NCBI GenBank assembly: GCA_947380285.1
Contig: CANCQD010000043.1
Coordinates: 1-17,417 of the forward strand
From: Burkholderiaceae bacterium
GTDB taxonomy: Bacteria > Pseudomonadota > Gammaproteobacteria > Burkholderiales > Burkholderiaceae
Direction: 5' to 3'
DNA length: 17,417 nt
A model generated the notes under the pieces. That model had not been told where the DNA came from, ran no database searches, and saw only the letters and a list, made by a program, of their open reading frames with translations. This document shows, piece after piece, positions 1-7,313 of the stretch. The stretch's first letter is position 1; each line of letters starts with the position of its first letter. The position numbers were made by a program, and so were the translations under genes.

Positions 1-210
1 ACCTATATGCATAAAGGTTTACCTCCTAGCCCCATAGCAATGCCCAGTAAAGAGTCCATTTTGGCCGCCGCCCATCCCGCCCAAAGCAATGCTTTATTCT
101 TTGTAGCTAAAGGTGACGGTAGTAGCCACTTTTCTCAAAGTCTAAAAGAACATGAGACAGCAGTAGATCGATATCAACGCAAGATTACGCCCAAAAATAG
201 CAATAACTAA
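1..210 (+). CDS. mltG: MltG endolytic transglycosylase, C-terminal fragment
   Basis: This is the 3' end of a gene whose start lies before the window. The frame is open from base 1 (Thr-Tyr-Met-His-Lys) to a TAA. The visible 69 residues match the C-terminal end of the YceG/MltG family: a HKGLPPSPIA stretch, then an ILAAAHPAQSNALFFVA segment and a GDGSSHFS...EH.TAV..Y ending. MltG is an inner-membrane enzyme that cleaves nascent peptidoglycan glycan strands. The catalytic glutamate lies in the missing part and cannot be checked. The family call rests on these C-terminal motifs and on tmk following after 18 bases, an order common in proteobacteria. The first ATG in the fragment, at base 7, is internal and not a start. 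Confidence 0.88.
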   Translation, partial: TYMHKGLPPSPIAMPSKESILAAAHPAQSNALFFVAKGDGSSHFSQSLKEHETAVDRYQRKITPKNSNN

Positions 211-228
211 ATTGATTTAAATTCAAAT

Positions 229-867
229 ATGTCATCAACTAAAACCGGATATTTCATTAGCTTTGAAGGCATCGATGGCGCAGGGAAAAGTACGCATATA
301 GAAGCATTTCGAAACCTGATGCAAGAGCGCTATCCAGCCAAAGAAGTGGTAATGACTCGGGAGCCCGGAGGAACAGCTCTTGGTGAGCAACTTCGCAATC
401 TACTTTTAGAAGCACCCATGAATTTAGAAACCGAAGCGCTGTTAATGTTTGCTGCACGACGTGAACATCTTGCTCAGATAATTGAACCAGCACTTACAGC
501 GGGCAAAATTGTGATCTCTGATCGATTTACAGATGCCAGCTTTGCCTATCAAGGCGGGGGTCGCGGCTTGAGTTTGGATAAATTGAATGACTTAGAACGT
601 TGGGTTCAGGGCCTTCCTGATGGCTCGCTTCTGCAGCCCAATTTAACGATCTTGTTTGATTTACCTGGCGAGGTAGCGGAAGCACGACGTTCAAAGGTTC
701 GGGCTCCAGATAAGTTTGAAAAGATGGATTTAGACTTTTTCGAAAGAGTTCGCCAAGAATACTTACGTCGAGCTAGATCCGATTCTGAGCGCTTTCATTT
801 AGTTGATGCCACGCAAACTCCTGAAGCCATTTGGAATGGCTTGAAATTAATTCAGATTGCACTGTAA
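229..867 (+). CDS. tmk: Thymidylate (dTMP) kinase
   Basis: The enzyme phosphorylates dTMP to dTDP with ATP in the cytoplasm, supplying dTTP for replication. The 212 residues are the usual length. Seen in order: P-loop [11 protein letters not shown] (residues 12-22), the TREPGGT motif near 43-49 that contacts the nucleotide, the ISDRF motif (96-100) followed by [11 protein letters not shown], and an arginine-containing LID segment around 150-160. The ATG is preceded by A-rich sequence without a clear Shine-Dalgarno, so translation may depend on the preceding mltG, 18 bases upstream. The stop codon is directly followed by the holB GTG, which suggests co-transcription and coupling with the clamp-loader gene. 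Confidence 0.97.
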   Translation: MSSTKTGYFISFEGIDGAGKSTHIEAFRNLMQERYPAKEVVMTREPGGTALGEQLRNLLLEAPMNLETEALLMFAARREHLAQIIEPALTAGKIVISDRFTDASFAYQGGGRGLSLDKLNDLERWVQGLPDGSLLQPNLTILFDLPGEVAEARRSKVRAPDKFEKMDLDFFERVRQEYLRRARSDSERFHLVDATQTPEAIWNGLKLIQIAL

Positions 868-1989
868 GTGAACCAGCAAAACCAGATAGCACCATGGCTT
901 GAGCCCTTATGGAAGGGGTTAGATTTTGCCAACTTTCCAAATGCAATTTTGTTGCATGGTCAGTCTGGGATTGGAAAGTTTGCTTTTTCCTTGGAACTTG
1001 CCAAGGCGCTTATCTGCGAAAACTCTAGTAGCGTCATAAAACCATGCAACCAATGCGAGGCTTGTCACTGGTTTGATACCGGCAATCATCCTGACTTTAT
1101 CTCTCTGGTTCCTGAAACGCATCGAAAACTTTTACCTCATGCAGACTACGAGGGTGACGATTCACCTAAAAAAGGAAAAGATGCCCGTGATGATGACGGT
1201 GAATCAAGCGACAAAAAGGAGAAAAAAAATATCTCGATTGAGGAAACTCGTCACGCAATAGAAAACTTATCCATTGGTTCTCACCGCGGCGGAAATCGTG
1301 TGATATTAATTTATCCCTTAGAGATGCTTCGTTCAGATTCCGCCAATACATTATTGAAGTCATTGGAAGAGCCCCCAAAAAATACCATATTTATATTGCT
1401 GGCTGATCGTGTAGATCGCGTCTTACCAACAATACGATCACGCTGCCGCTTATTGAGTGCCCCTCGACCAGATCGCGAACAGGGCTTAATTTGGTTAAAG
1501 GCTCAGTTGCTTAAAGTCAGCGGGCTAAAAGCTAATGATGTCGATATTGAGACTGTCTACGACGAACAGGGCGGGGCTCCTTTTACCGTACTTGAGTCTC
1601 TCGTTGCAAGGCATAACAAAGACGAAAAGGATGAGCTAACGATATCTATTCAAGCTTCTCGTTATTTACTCCAATCCATGGCTCAGGGTGTCAGAATGAA
1701 TTGGCTTGACACAGCAGAGAAAACACATAAAGCACAATATTCATTTTTGTTAGCCAGCATGCAGCGCTGGGTTTCCGACTTGCAGTCAGTGACTCAAGGA
1801 GGCAATCCTCGTTATTACCCCAAACATTTATCCACTCTTCAGGGCTTATCAACGACGGTAAGCGTGCAGAAGTTACTTCAGTTTTGGAAGTCACTGGTTC
1901 AGGCCCGTCGTCATGAAAATCACCCTTTAGCCAACAGAATCCAGCTAGAGGCATTGCTTTCTCAATACCAGCAGATTTTTGGGGGATGA
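868..1989 (+). CDS. holB: DNA polymerase III delta' subunit (clamp loader)
   Basis: HolB is the stationary AAA+ subunit of the clamp loader that opens the beta sliding clamp. The protein is 373 residues. It shows a Walker-A-like GQSGIGK (31-37), a zinc module with C50, C60, C63 and C66, the EEPP segment near 167-170 and an SRC motif (191-193). Between the zinc module and the next conserved AAA+ block (SIEETR) lies a Lys/Asp/Glu-rich stretch of about 35 residues (roughly 86-120) that looks like a family-variable, probably disordered insertion. The start is GTG, immediately after the tmk TAA; the IAPWLEPLW segment near the N-terminus fits the family start, so an internal start is unlikely. No pilZ gene separates it from tatD. 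Confidence 0.95.
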   Translation: MNQQNQIAPWLEPLWKGLDFANFPNAILLHGQSGIGKFAFSLELAKALICENSSSVIKPCNQCEACHWFDTGNHPDFISLVPETHRKLLPHADYEGDDSPKKGKDARDDDGESSDKKEKKNISIEETRHAIENLSIGSHRGGNRVILIYPLEMLRSDSANTLLKSLEEPPKNTIFILLADRVDRVLPTIRSRCRLLSAPRPDREQGLIWLKAQLLKVSGLKANDVDIETVYDEQGGAPFTVLESLVARHNKDEKDELTISIQASRYLLQSMAQGVRMNWLDTAEKTHKAQYSFLLASMQRWVSDLQSVTQGGNPRYYPKHLSTLQGLSTTVSVQKLLQFWKSLVQARRHENHPLANRIQLEALLSQYQQIFGG

Positions 1990-2020
1990 AAACAGCTTAG
2001 GCAGTCTAAAATAGTGTGTC

Positions 2021-2812
2021 ATGTTTATAGACTCCCATTGCCATCTCGACTTCCCAGAATTTCAATCTCGTTTGCCAGAGGTTTTGGGCAATATGGAGTC
2101 ATCCAAAGTAAGTCATGCTTTGTGTGTATCCGTTGATTTGCCTGACTTTCCCAATGTACTAAAGTTGGCGCAAGATCATCAAAACCTGTTTGCATCAGTA
2201 GGCGTTCATCCCGATTACGAAGATACCCCAGAGCCTACCTTTGAATTTTTGGTTGAAACCGCCCTAAAACATAGCAAAATTGTTGCAGTCGGCGAGACGG
2301 GTCTTGATTACTTTAGGATGGGCGAACGCAGTTATGAGTCCATGGAATGGCAACGAGAACGCTTTAGAACGCATATCAGAGCTTCGATTGCCTGCAAGAA
2401 GCCATTGATCATCCACACCCGATCAGCATCTGAGGACACCATTAAAATCCTTAAAGAGGAGGGCGCTCAGAGAATTGGTGGGGTCATGCATTGCTTTACT
2501 GAGTCTTATGAAGTTGCTAAAGCTGCCATGGAAATGGGGTTTTTCATCTCTTTTTCTGGCATTGTGACCTTTAAGAGCGCTAAAGAACTTCAGGAAACGT
2601 GCAAACAGGTCCCCTTAGAACGAATGCTCATTGAGACAGACTCACCTTATTTAGCACCGATTCCTTATCGCGGCAAGACTAATGAGCCCGCATGGGTAGC
2701 AAAGGTTGGAGAATTTATTGCAACCCTTAAAGGTATCCCTATTGAGGATCTGGCTCAACATACCTCAAGTAATTTTTATGAATGTTTTCAAATAGATAGA
2801 AACTATTCATGA
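2021..2812 (+). CDS. tatD: TatD-family metal-dependent hydrolase/DNase
   Basis: A TIM-barrel hydrolase of 263 residues, the usual size for this family of cytoplasmic 3'-5' DNases. Metal-site residues are all in place: HCH near the N-terminus (H6, H8), GETGLDY (E92), IHTR (H132), MHCF (H157) and ETDSPYLAP (D207). The N-terminus begins with the conserved FIDSHCHLD, so the ATG is convincing although no good Shine-Dalgarno is seen. It follows holB by 31 bases. Its TGA overlaps the ATG of the ankyrin gene (ATGA), indicating translational coupling. The family has several paralogues (TatD, YcfH, YjjV); the position after holB corresponds to ycfH in enteric bacteria, so the symbol tatD is used in the broad sense. 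Confidence 0.93.
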   Translation: MFIDSHCHLDFPEFQSRLPEVLGNMESSKVSHALCVSVDLPDFPNVLKLAQDHQNLFASVGVHPDYEDTPEPTFEFLVETALKHSKIVAVGETGLDYFRMGERSYESMEWQRERFRTHIRASIACKKPLIIHTRSASEDTIKILKEEGAQRIGGVMHCFTESYEVAKAAMEMGFFISFSGIVTFKSAKELQETCKQVPLERMLIETDSPYLAPIPYRGKTNEPAWVAKVGEFIATLKGIPIEDLAQHTSSNFYECFQIDRNYS

Positions 2813-3516
2813 GAAATAAAATTAAATATATAGCTTGTGTTTTAAGCATATTATTTGGCTTAAATAGCTATGTTTTTGCCCAATCCGAAGAGCAAATCAC
2901 TGATTTCGCAAAAGCAGCCAAATTTAATGATGTATCCACCGTTAAATTCTTACTTTCTAAAGGCGTTAGTCCAAACACTACCGATCCTAAGGGCGACCCA
3001 ATGCTGAACCTGGCCATCAAAGATAGGTCTGATGATGTGATTCAGCTTTTGATACTCAATAAGGCTACGGATGTTGATTTATCCAATAAATATGGAGAAA
3101 CACCTCTCATGATTGCCTCAATTGAGGGTAATTTACCTGTAGTGAAGACGCTCATTAAACAAAGAAATGCTCGAATTGATCATATTGGCTGGACTCCATT
3201 GCACTATGCAAGCGCCAAAGGACAGTTAGAGGTTGCGCAATACTTAATCAGCAATGGCGCGATTATTGACTCCTTAAGTCCCGGTAATACAACGCCGCTA
3301 ATGATGTCTGTTCAATCGGGAAATGAAGAATTGATTAAGCTTTTGCTTGATAAAGGAGCTGATTTGCGGTTGAAAAATTCTCAGGGTTTTACGGCAATTG
3401 ATATTGCGGTAATTTATGAGAAACCATGGATAGTAGAAGGACTTAGCTCACGTTGGTTAAAGCTTTATAAGCAGCCATATGTAGGCCCCAAAGCACCTAA
3501 ACAACCAAACTCCTAG
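2809..3516 (+). CDS. Secreted ankyrin-repeat protein
   Basis: A 235-residue protein with a Sec signal peptide: basic MRNKIK, a hydrophobic core to about residue 20, and a likely signal peptidase site after VFA (residue 24). The mature part is made of five or six ankyrin repeats, about 31-205, recognisable from repeated TPL(M/H)xA, VVKxLI and LLLDKGAD-type elements; the best are YGETPLMIAS (95-104), GWTPLHYAS (127-135) and NTTPLMMS (160-167). Ankyrin repeats bind proteins, so this is probably a periplasmic adaptor or interaction protein; its partner is unknown. Its ATG overlaps the tatD stop by four bases, so it belongs to the tmk-holB-tatD operon. The C-terminal tail (about 222-235) is Pro/Lys-rich. 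Confidence 0.85.
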   Translation: MRNKIKYIACVLSILFGLNSYVFAQSEEQITDFAKAAKFNDVSTVKFLLSKGVSPNTTDPKGDPMLNLAIKDRSDDVIQLLILNKATDVDLSNKYGETPLMIASIEGNLPVVKTLIKQRNARIDHIGWTPLHYASAKGQLEVAQYLISNGAIIDSLSPGNTTPLMMSVQSGNEELIKLLLDKGADLRLKNSQGFTAIDIAVIYEKPWIVEGLSSRWLKLYKQPYVGPKAPKQPNS

Positions 3517-3586
3517 CATCATATATTGCGCATAATCATTATTATGTCAAATAAGATATCTTTGTTAATTTATCACCCTCACTCCC

Positions 3587-4144
3587 ATGACAATGAACTT
3601 CTTTCATGATCACAAGCTCCCTGTGATTGATTTATTTCAGAATGTTGATCTTCCAAGCTTTTACACACTATTTACCGAGATCAATACGGATATGGGCAAT
3701 AGCCAGATCTGGATAGTATTAATCTTGTCCTGCTTAATGCTGACTTTTCATGGTGTGGCAGTATTGATGATTGCTGGTTCATTTCATTGGTTGGACCGTA
3801 AGCTAGAAAACAAAAGTGTCTATGGCGCTAACTTTCTATCTTATTTCATTGCAATTCTCTTGATTATTGGCAGTCACTTTATAGAAATCATTGCTTGGGC
3901 TTATATCTGCGTAGCTTTGAAGGTATTTCCTACCAATCCACAAACCTTTTATTTCGCCGGGGAAATGTATACAACGGTTGGATATGGTGACTATACGCTC
4001 TCAGAGCACTGGAGAATTCTGCCTATCATCATCTCATTCTCAGGGATCTTTGCCGTCTCCATGTCTGGCGCAGCCCTGTATTCAATGATGGGAGCATTGC
4101 TGAATAGACCAAGTCAGAACCCAAAGTCAGGATCCGGGTTTTAG
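3587..4144 (+). CDS. Potassium-channel-like membrane protein (Ion_trans_2 family)
   Basis: A 185-residue inner-membrane protein with the selectivity-filter sequence TTVGYGD (129-135) in a pore loop (about 120-137), flanked by hydrophobic helices at about 83-111 and 143-170. These form the pore unit of a tetrameric K+ channel. An extra hydrophobic segment at 41-64 precedes the pore unit, giving three predicted helices rather than two. No RCK/TrkA-N or cyclic-nucleotide domain follows, so gating is not evident. Two in-frame ATGs occur at 3587 and 3593; the first is listed, but the choice is uncertain because neither has a strong Shine-Dalgarno. It lies 70 bases after the ankyrin gene and ends 2 bases from the convergent DUF3108 gene. 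K+ selectivity is inferred from the filter alone. Confidence 0.8.
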   Translation: MTMNFFHDHKLPVIDLFQNVDLPSFYTLFTEINTDMGNSQIWIVLILSCLMLTFHGVAVLMIAGSFHWLDRKLENKSVYGANFLSYFIAILLIIGSHFIEIIAWAYICVALKVFPTNPQTFYFAGEMYTTVGYGDYTLSEHWRILPIIISFSGIFAVSMSGAALYSMMGALLNRPSQNPKSGSGF

Positions 4145-4146
4145 GT

Positions 4147-5151
4147 TTAAGGCCTAGTTCCTGCTGGAATAGGGTTCTTTTGCTTGAAAATCAGCTCAAG
4201 CACCCTACCATTTGATTCCAAGGAACGAATGCGGCCAGGAAGCCACTCTAGATCTTTTGCTAACCAGATATCAACCTGACGCTTATATGGATCATTCTCA
4301 CGCTGCATTAAAGCGTAATGGCGATTAACGGTCTTCCCAAGGCTTGGAATATCCTCAGATATTGCCTCACCATAACTTTTGAAGTTCCACATTTCAAGGG
4401 TGTTGTAGTCAACCACCGGAATTGCTCGTATTGATCCCGCCTCGTCTATTTTGCTACCACCATTTAATAACGAGGCAAACTGAAACAACAGGCTAAAGCG
4501 ATCTTGAGTTCCCGGGAGTAATGTTGGGGTGAATTCGGGCTTTTCGGAGAAAAACATCTGCCCTTCCCCGTTTTCATTTCGATCAAAACGTGAATACCGG
4601 GGAGGTTTTGTGCCGCGTTGAGTCCAATAAATGCTGGGAGCGATTCCGTACGCATCCACTGTACCGCGTGATTCAAAAACAAATGGACCTACAAATGCAT
4701 ACGGAATATTGATGTAAAGACGATAGTTATTGCCTTCAACAATCCAATCAATTTCACCGGTTTGGTACTTTTGTCCGTCGACATATGCATCGTAATAAAT
4801 GATCCCCGATTCTGGTAATTTAAAGGCAGCACCAGATTGATTGCTTGAGCCACCCTGCAGGCCGACAAGGTTCGATGTGAGATCTTCAGAAGAGTTATTT
4901 GATGTAGTTTGCTTTGGCGGCCTCTTTGCATCTTTCGCCATCTGAATTTTTTTAGGGGGCTCAGCCTTTAATTCAGTCTTAATGATTAAATCATCTGCGA
5001 TGGGTGGAGCTGCAGAGAACGATATGAAGGGTAATCCAAAAAATAAAATGAGGTGACCTGCTATTGATAGCAGTAAGGCAGCGAGAATAATTCTCAGGGA
5101 ATTGATCTTGAGCGGATGAAATAAATATTCTCGCCCTATTTTTAGATTCAG
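4147..5151 (-). CDS. DUF3108 envelope protein with N-terminal membrane anchor, probable CTG start
   Basis: The C-terminal part resembles the DUF3108 domain ([42 protein letters not shown]), a family of unknown function predicted in the periplasm. The first ATG (4941) would start after the anchor. The frame stays open upstream to a stop at 5212-5214. The added 70 residues contain a hydrophobic helix (about 21-43, core [15 protein letters not shown]) and a Pro/Lys-rich linker, a TonB-like layout. No ATG, GTG or TTG occurs in this extension. A CTG at 5149-5151 overlaps the HNH stop (CTGA), with AGAGAG six bases upstream; I chose it, giving 334 residues. The start from 4941 (264 residues) would lack the anchor. 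The domain call is solid; the start is inference. Confidence 0.7.
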   Translation of the reverse strand: MNLKIGREYLFHPLKINSLRIILAALLLSIAGHLILFFGLPFISFSAAPPIADDLIIKTELKAEPPKKIQMAKDAKRPPKQTTSNNSSEDLTSNLVGLQGGSSNQSGAAFKLPESGIIYYDAYVDGQKYQTGEIDWIVEGNNYRLYINIPYAFVGPFVFESRGTVDAYGIAPSIYWTQRGTKPPRYSRFDRNENGEGQMFFSEKPEFTPTLLPGTQDRFSLLFQFASLLNGGSKIDEAGSIRAIPVVDYNTLEMWNFKSYGEAISEDIPSLGKTVNRHYALMQRENDPYKRQVDIWLAKDLEWLPGRIRSLESNGRVLELIFKQKNPIPAGTRP

Positions 5152-5717
5152 AGCGAACTCTCTAAAAGGCGACTGTTCTTCGGGAGATTTGCAGCTAGAA
5201 AATCCATCTGGTCAGCTAAGATGTTGCGACCCTTGAGAATCATGTCTTCATAAAGACTAGGTAAGTAAGGGGTGTATAACAAAGCCATTCCAGCCTGCTC
5301 TGGCGTGCGATTACCCTTGCGTTGGTTGCATGGCCTGCAGGAGATAACCAAATTCATCCAGCTGTACTTACCACCACGACTATTAGGAATAATATGTTCT
5401 GCCTCTGACTGGTTTTCATGAATGGCATCGCCGCAATAAGCACAAAGACCACGATCACGCCTAAAAAGTTTATGTTTAGTAATGACCGGCACCACATCAA
5501 ATAAATTGATCTTGGCACTGCCCTTTACCGCAATGATAGAGTGAAGCTCGATAACAGACTGCCTGCCAGTGGCTCGAGAGATGCCGCCACGCATTTGAAA
5601 AATTGGCTCACCTAGCGTCCACAACACACTGCTATCGGCGTATTGCTTGGTGGCTTCTTCTGCATTAACCCAGCCCTGGGGAATTCCACCTGCGTCTAAT
5701 TTCAAGATGCTCAGCAC
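5148..5717 (-). CDS. HNH endonuclease family protein
   Basis: A 189-residue protein with a compact HNH/zinc module in its middle: CAYCG (C92, C95), [10 protein letters not shown] (H108), [12 protein letters not shown] (N122, C127, C130, N131) and K134. The four cysteines should bind a structural zinc, and the His/Asn residues form the beta-beta-alpha metal nuclease site. The N-terminal 80 residues have no motif I recognise; stand-alone HNH proteins of this size occur widely in bacteria and most are uncharacterised. The start is GTG at 5717 with a strong AAGGAG Shine-Dalgarno five bases upstream, more convincing than any ATG inside. No methylase or restriction partner lies nearby, so a restriction role is not supported. 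Its stop overlaps the probable CTG start of the DUF3108 gene. Confidence 0.85.
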   Translation of the reverse strand: MLSILKLDAGGIPQGWVNAEEATKQYADSSVLWTLGEPIFQMRGGISRATGRQSVIELHSIIAVKGSAKINLFDVVPVITKHKLFRRDRGLCAYCGDAIHENQSEAEHIIPNSRGGKYSWMNLVISCRPCNQRKGNRTPEQAGMALLYTPYLPSLYEDMILKGRNILADQMDFLAANLPKNSRLLESSL

Positions 5718-5722
5718 AAACT

Positions 5723-5727
5723 CTCCT
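5723..5727 (-). promoter_or_regulatory. Shine-Dalgarno that decides the GTG start of the HNH gene
   Basis: The minus strand reads AAAGGAGAGTTTGTG; the AGGAG core is five bases before the GTG. This is one of the best ribosome binding sites in the window and supports the non-ATG start. Confidence 0.7.
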
Positions 5728-5764
5728 TTCTAGACAGCGCAAATGAGCGAGAATCGTTTAGATC

Positions 5765-5793
5765 ATCTTACAGAAGAAGTAAGCAGCAATCAA
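5765..5793 (-). promoter_or_regulatory. Candidate sigma-70 promoter for HNH-DUF3108
   Basis: On the minus strand TTGATT (5788-5793) and TAAGAT (5765-5770) are separated by 17 bases, in the 80-base gap between the yqiA-like gene and the HNH gene. Each hexamer matches four of six consensus bases, so this is suggestive only. It would give a 5' leader of about 40 bases before the GTG start. Confidence 0.35.
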
Positions 5794-5797
5794 TCTA

Positions 5798-6385
5798 CTA
5801 TTGAGCGATGAACTTTAAGACCTTTGGCAAATGCTCTGAATAGTCTGCAATTCCATGGTCGCTGCCTTCTAGCACTAATTGATGGGCGCCTGGGTAGAAA
5901 TCAACCATTTCTTGCCAATCTAAAAGCTCATCGCCTTTTGCCGCCATCAAAAAGTAACGCGTGGGGTTACTGATTGCTTCAACCTGAAGCGTCTTGAGTT
6001 CATCAATATATTCTGGACGAAAATCATAGGGCTCATCCGTATCGTATGAAGTTAGCATCCCAACGTGTGGCGCTAACTCCTGAGGCGCCCTTACCGCAGG
6101 ATTTAGTACGATAGCTTTGCAACCATATTTTTCAGCCAAATAATTTGTGTAGTAACCCCCCAAAGAGGATCCAATCACAATCAATCGATCATGAGTTGAT
6201 TCATCAATATGCTTAATAACCATATCCATACTCGCTTTTGGTGAAGCTAGTAACTGGGGGCAAAACCATTCAATTGGATTCTCCAATGTTGATAAAGCCT
6301 TGATAGCTTCACCTGTCATGACCGCTTTACTGGATCTTGGTGAAGAACGAAAGCCGTGTAGATACACTAATAAAGTAGAAGACAT
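5798..6385 (-). CDS. yqiA: YqiA-like alpha/beta-hydrolase (esterase)
   Basis: A small cytoplasmic alpha/beta-hydrolase of 195 residues, close to the family's usual size. Seen: the oxyanion-region LVYLHGFRSSP (6-16), nucleophile elbow GSSLGG with S74, a downstream GDELLDW acid (D152) and SDHGI with H177, completing a Ser-Asp-His triad. The HGF..SP start and compact size match the YqiA/UPF0227 group, of which E. coli YqiA is an esterase on short acyl esters; the natural substrate is unknown. It starts 9 bases after the garR-like stop, so it is probably in the same transcript as hyi and garR, although a metabolic link is not obvious. The orthology to E. coli yqiA is approximate. Confidence 0.8.
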   Translation of the reverse strand: MSSTLLVYLHGFRSSPRSSKAVMTGEAIKALSTLENPIEWFCPQLLASPKASMDMVIKHIDESTHDRLIVIGSSLGGYYTNYLAEKYGCKAIVLNPAVRAPQELAPHVGMLTSYDTDEPYDFRPEYIDELKTLQVEAISNPTRYFLMAAKGDELLDWQEMVDFYPGAHQLVLEGSDHGIADYSEHLPKVLKFIAQ

Positions 6386-6394
6386 TGAACTAGC

Positions 6395-7294
6395 TTAGGC
6401 CTTTTGCCCAATTTCAAAATTGGCAAGCTTCTCTAAGGCCTTCACCATTGCAGAATGATCCCAAGCTTTGCCCCCATGCGCTGAGCAGGAATTGAATAAT
6501 TCCTGCGCCGTTGCAGTATTTGGTAATGAGACGCCGAGAGCCCTTGCACTATTGAGAGCAAGATTCAAGTCTTTCTGATGGAGCTCAATTCTGAATCCAG
6601 GATCAAAAGTGCGCTTCACCATTCTTTCGCCATGAACCTCTAATATCTTCGAGCTTGCAAAACCACCCATTAAAGCCTGACGTACTTTTGCGGGATCGGC
6701 GCCAGCTTTGGAAGCAAACAATAGGGCTTCTGCTACAGCCTCAATGTTCAAAGCAACAATAATTTGATTGGCAACCTTTGCCGTTTGGCCATCGCCGTTT
6801 CCACCTACGAGATTAATGTTTTTACCCATCAATTCAAACACAGGCTTCACCTTCTCAAAGACTGTCTCATCCCCGCCAACCATAATTGATAGTGTTGCAT
6901 TTTTTGCGCCAAGCTCGCCACCAGATACTGGTGCGTCAAGATAATCACATCCGAGAGCATTAATTTTTTTAGCAAATTCTTTAGTGTCAATAGGTGATAT
7001 GGAGCTCATATCCACAACTACTTTACCTTTGGAGAGGCCTGCCGCCACCCCCTTATCACCAAATAATACTTTTTCGACATCTGGCGTGTCAGGCACCATA
7101 GTGAAAATAATGTCCGCTTTACTTGCCACTTCTTGCGGAGAATTACATTGCACCGCAGCTGTGGTCGCTAAACCCTCGGGGACCTTGCTACGTGTATGAA
7201 TAAATACTTCATGACCTGCATTGACAAGATGGCCAGCCATTGGTCCACCCATAATTCCAAGACCAATAAATCCTAGTTTTAATTGATTACTCAT
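6395..7294 (-). CDS. garR: 2-hydroxy-3-oxopropionate (tartronate semialdehyde) reductase
   Basis: A member of the beta-hydroxyacid dehydrogenase family, 299 residues, predicted to reduce tartronate semialdehyde to D-glycerate with NAD(P)H. Seen: Rossmann motif GFIGLGIMGGPMA (8-20), substrate-binding DAPVSGG (120-126), and the catalytic lysine in TAKVANQ (K173). The same family contains 3-hydroxyisobutyrate and sulfolactaldehyde-type dehydrogenases, and sequence alone does not fully separate them. Linkage to hyi, 19 bases upstream in the same direction, favours the glyoxylate-to-glycerate role; glxR would be an equally fair symbol. A good GGAG Shine-Dalgarno precedes the ATG. Glyoxylate carboligase (gcl), the usual third member of such clusters, is not in the window. 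Confidence 0.85.
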   Translation of the reverse strand: MSNQLKLGFIGLGIMGGPMAGHLVNAGHEVFIHTRSKVPEGLATTAAVQCNSPQEVASKADIIFTMVPDTPDVEKVLFGDKGVAAGLSKGKVVVDMSSISPIDTKEFAKKINALGCDYLDAPVSGGELGAKNATLSIMVGGDETVFEKVKPVFELMGKNINLVGGNGDGQTAKVANQIIVALNIEAVAEALLFASKAGADPAKVRQALMGGFASSKILEVHGERMVKRTFDPGFRIELHQKDLNLALNSARALGVSLPNTATAQELFNSCSAHGGKAWDHSAMVKALEKLANFEIGQKA

Positions 7295-7313
7295 GTTGTC
7301 TCCGTATTAATAT

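Noticed and set aside
1691..1954. Antisense open frame within holB, and similar antisense frames inside tmk, garR, hyi, gltX, hslO, eno and pyrG
   Set aside because: They overlap strongly supported genes in full, show no family motifs and no ribosome binding sites; they are shadows of the real coding frames.
3529..3550. A Fur-box-like AT-rich dyad (CATAAT-CATT-ATTATG) upstream of the channel gene
   Set aside because: Only about 12 of 19 positions match the Fur consensus and the sequence is generally AT-rich; the hairpin has no T-run, so it is not a terminator either.
5767..5785. Hairpin CTTAC...GTAAG downstream of the yqiA-like gene as a terminator
   Set aside because: The stem is only five weak pairs and no T-run follows.
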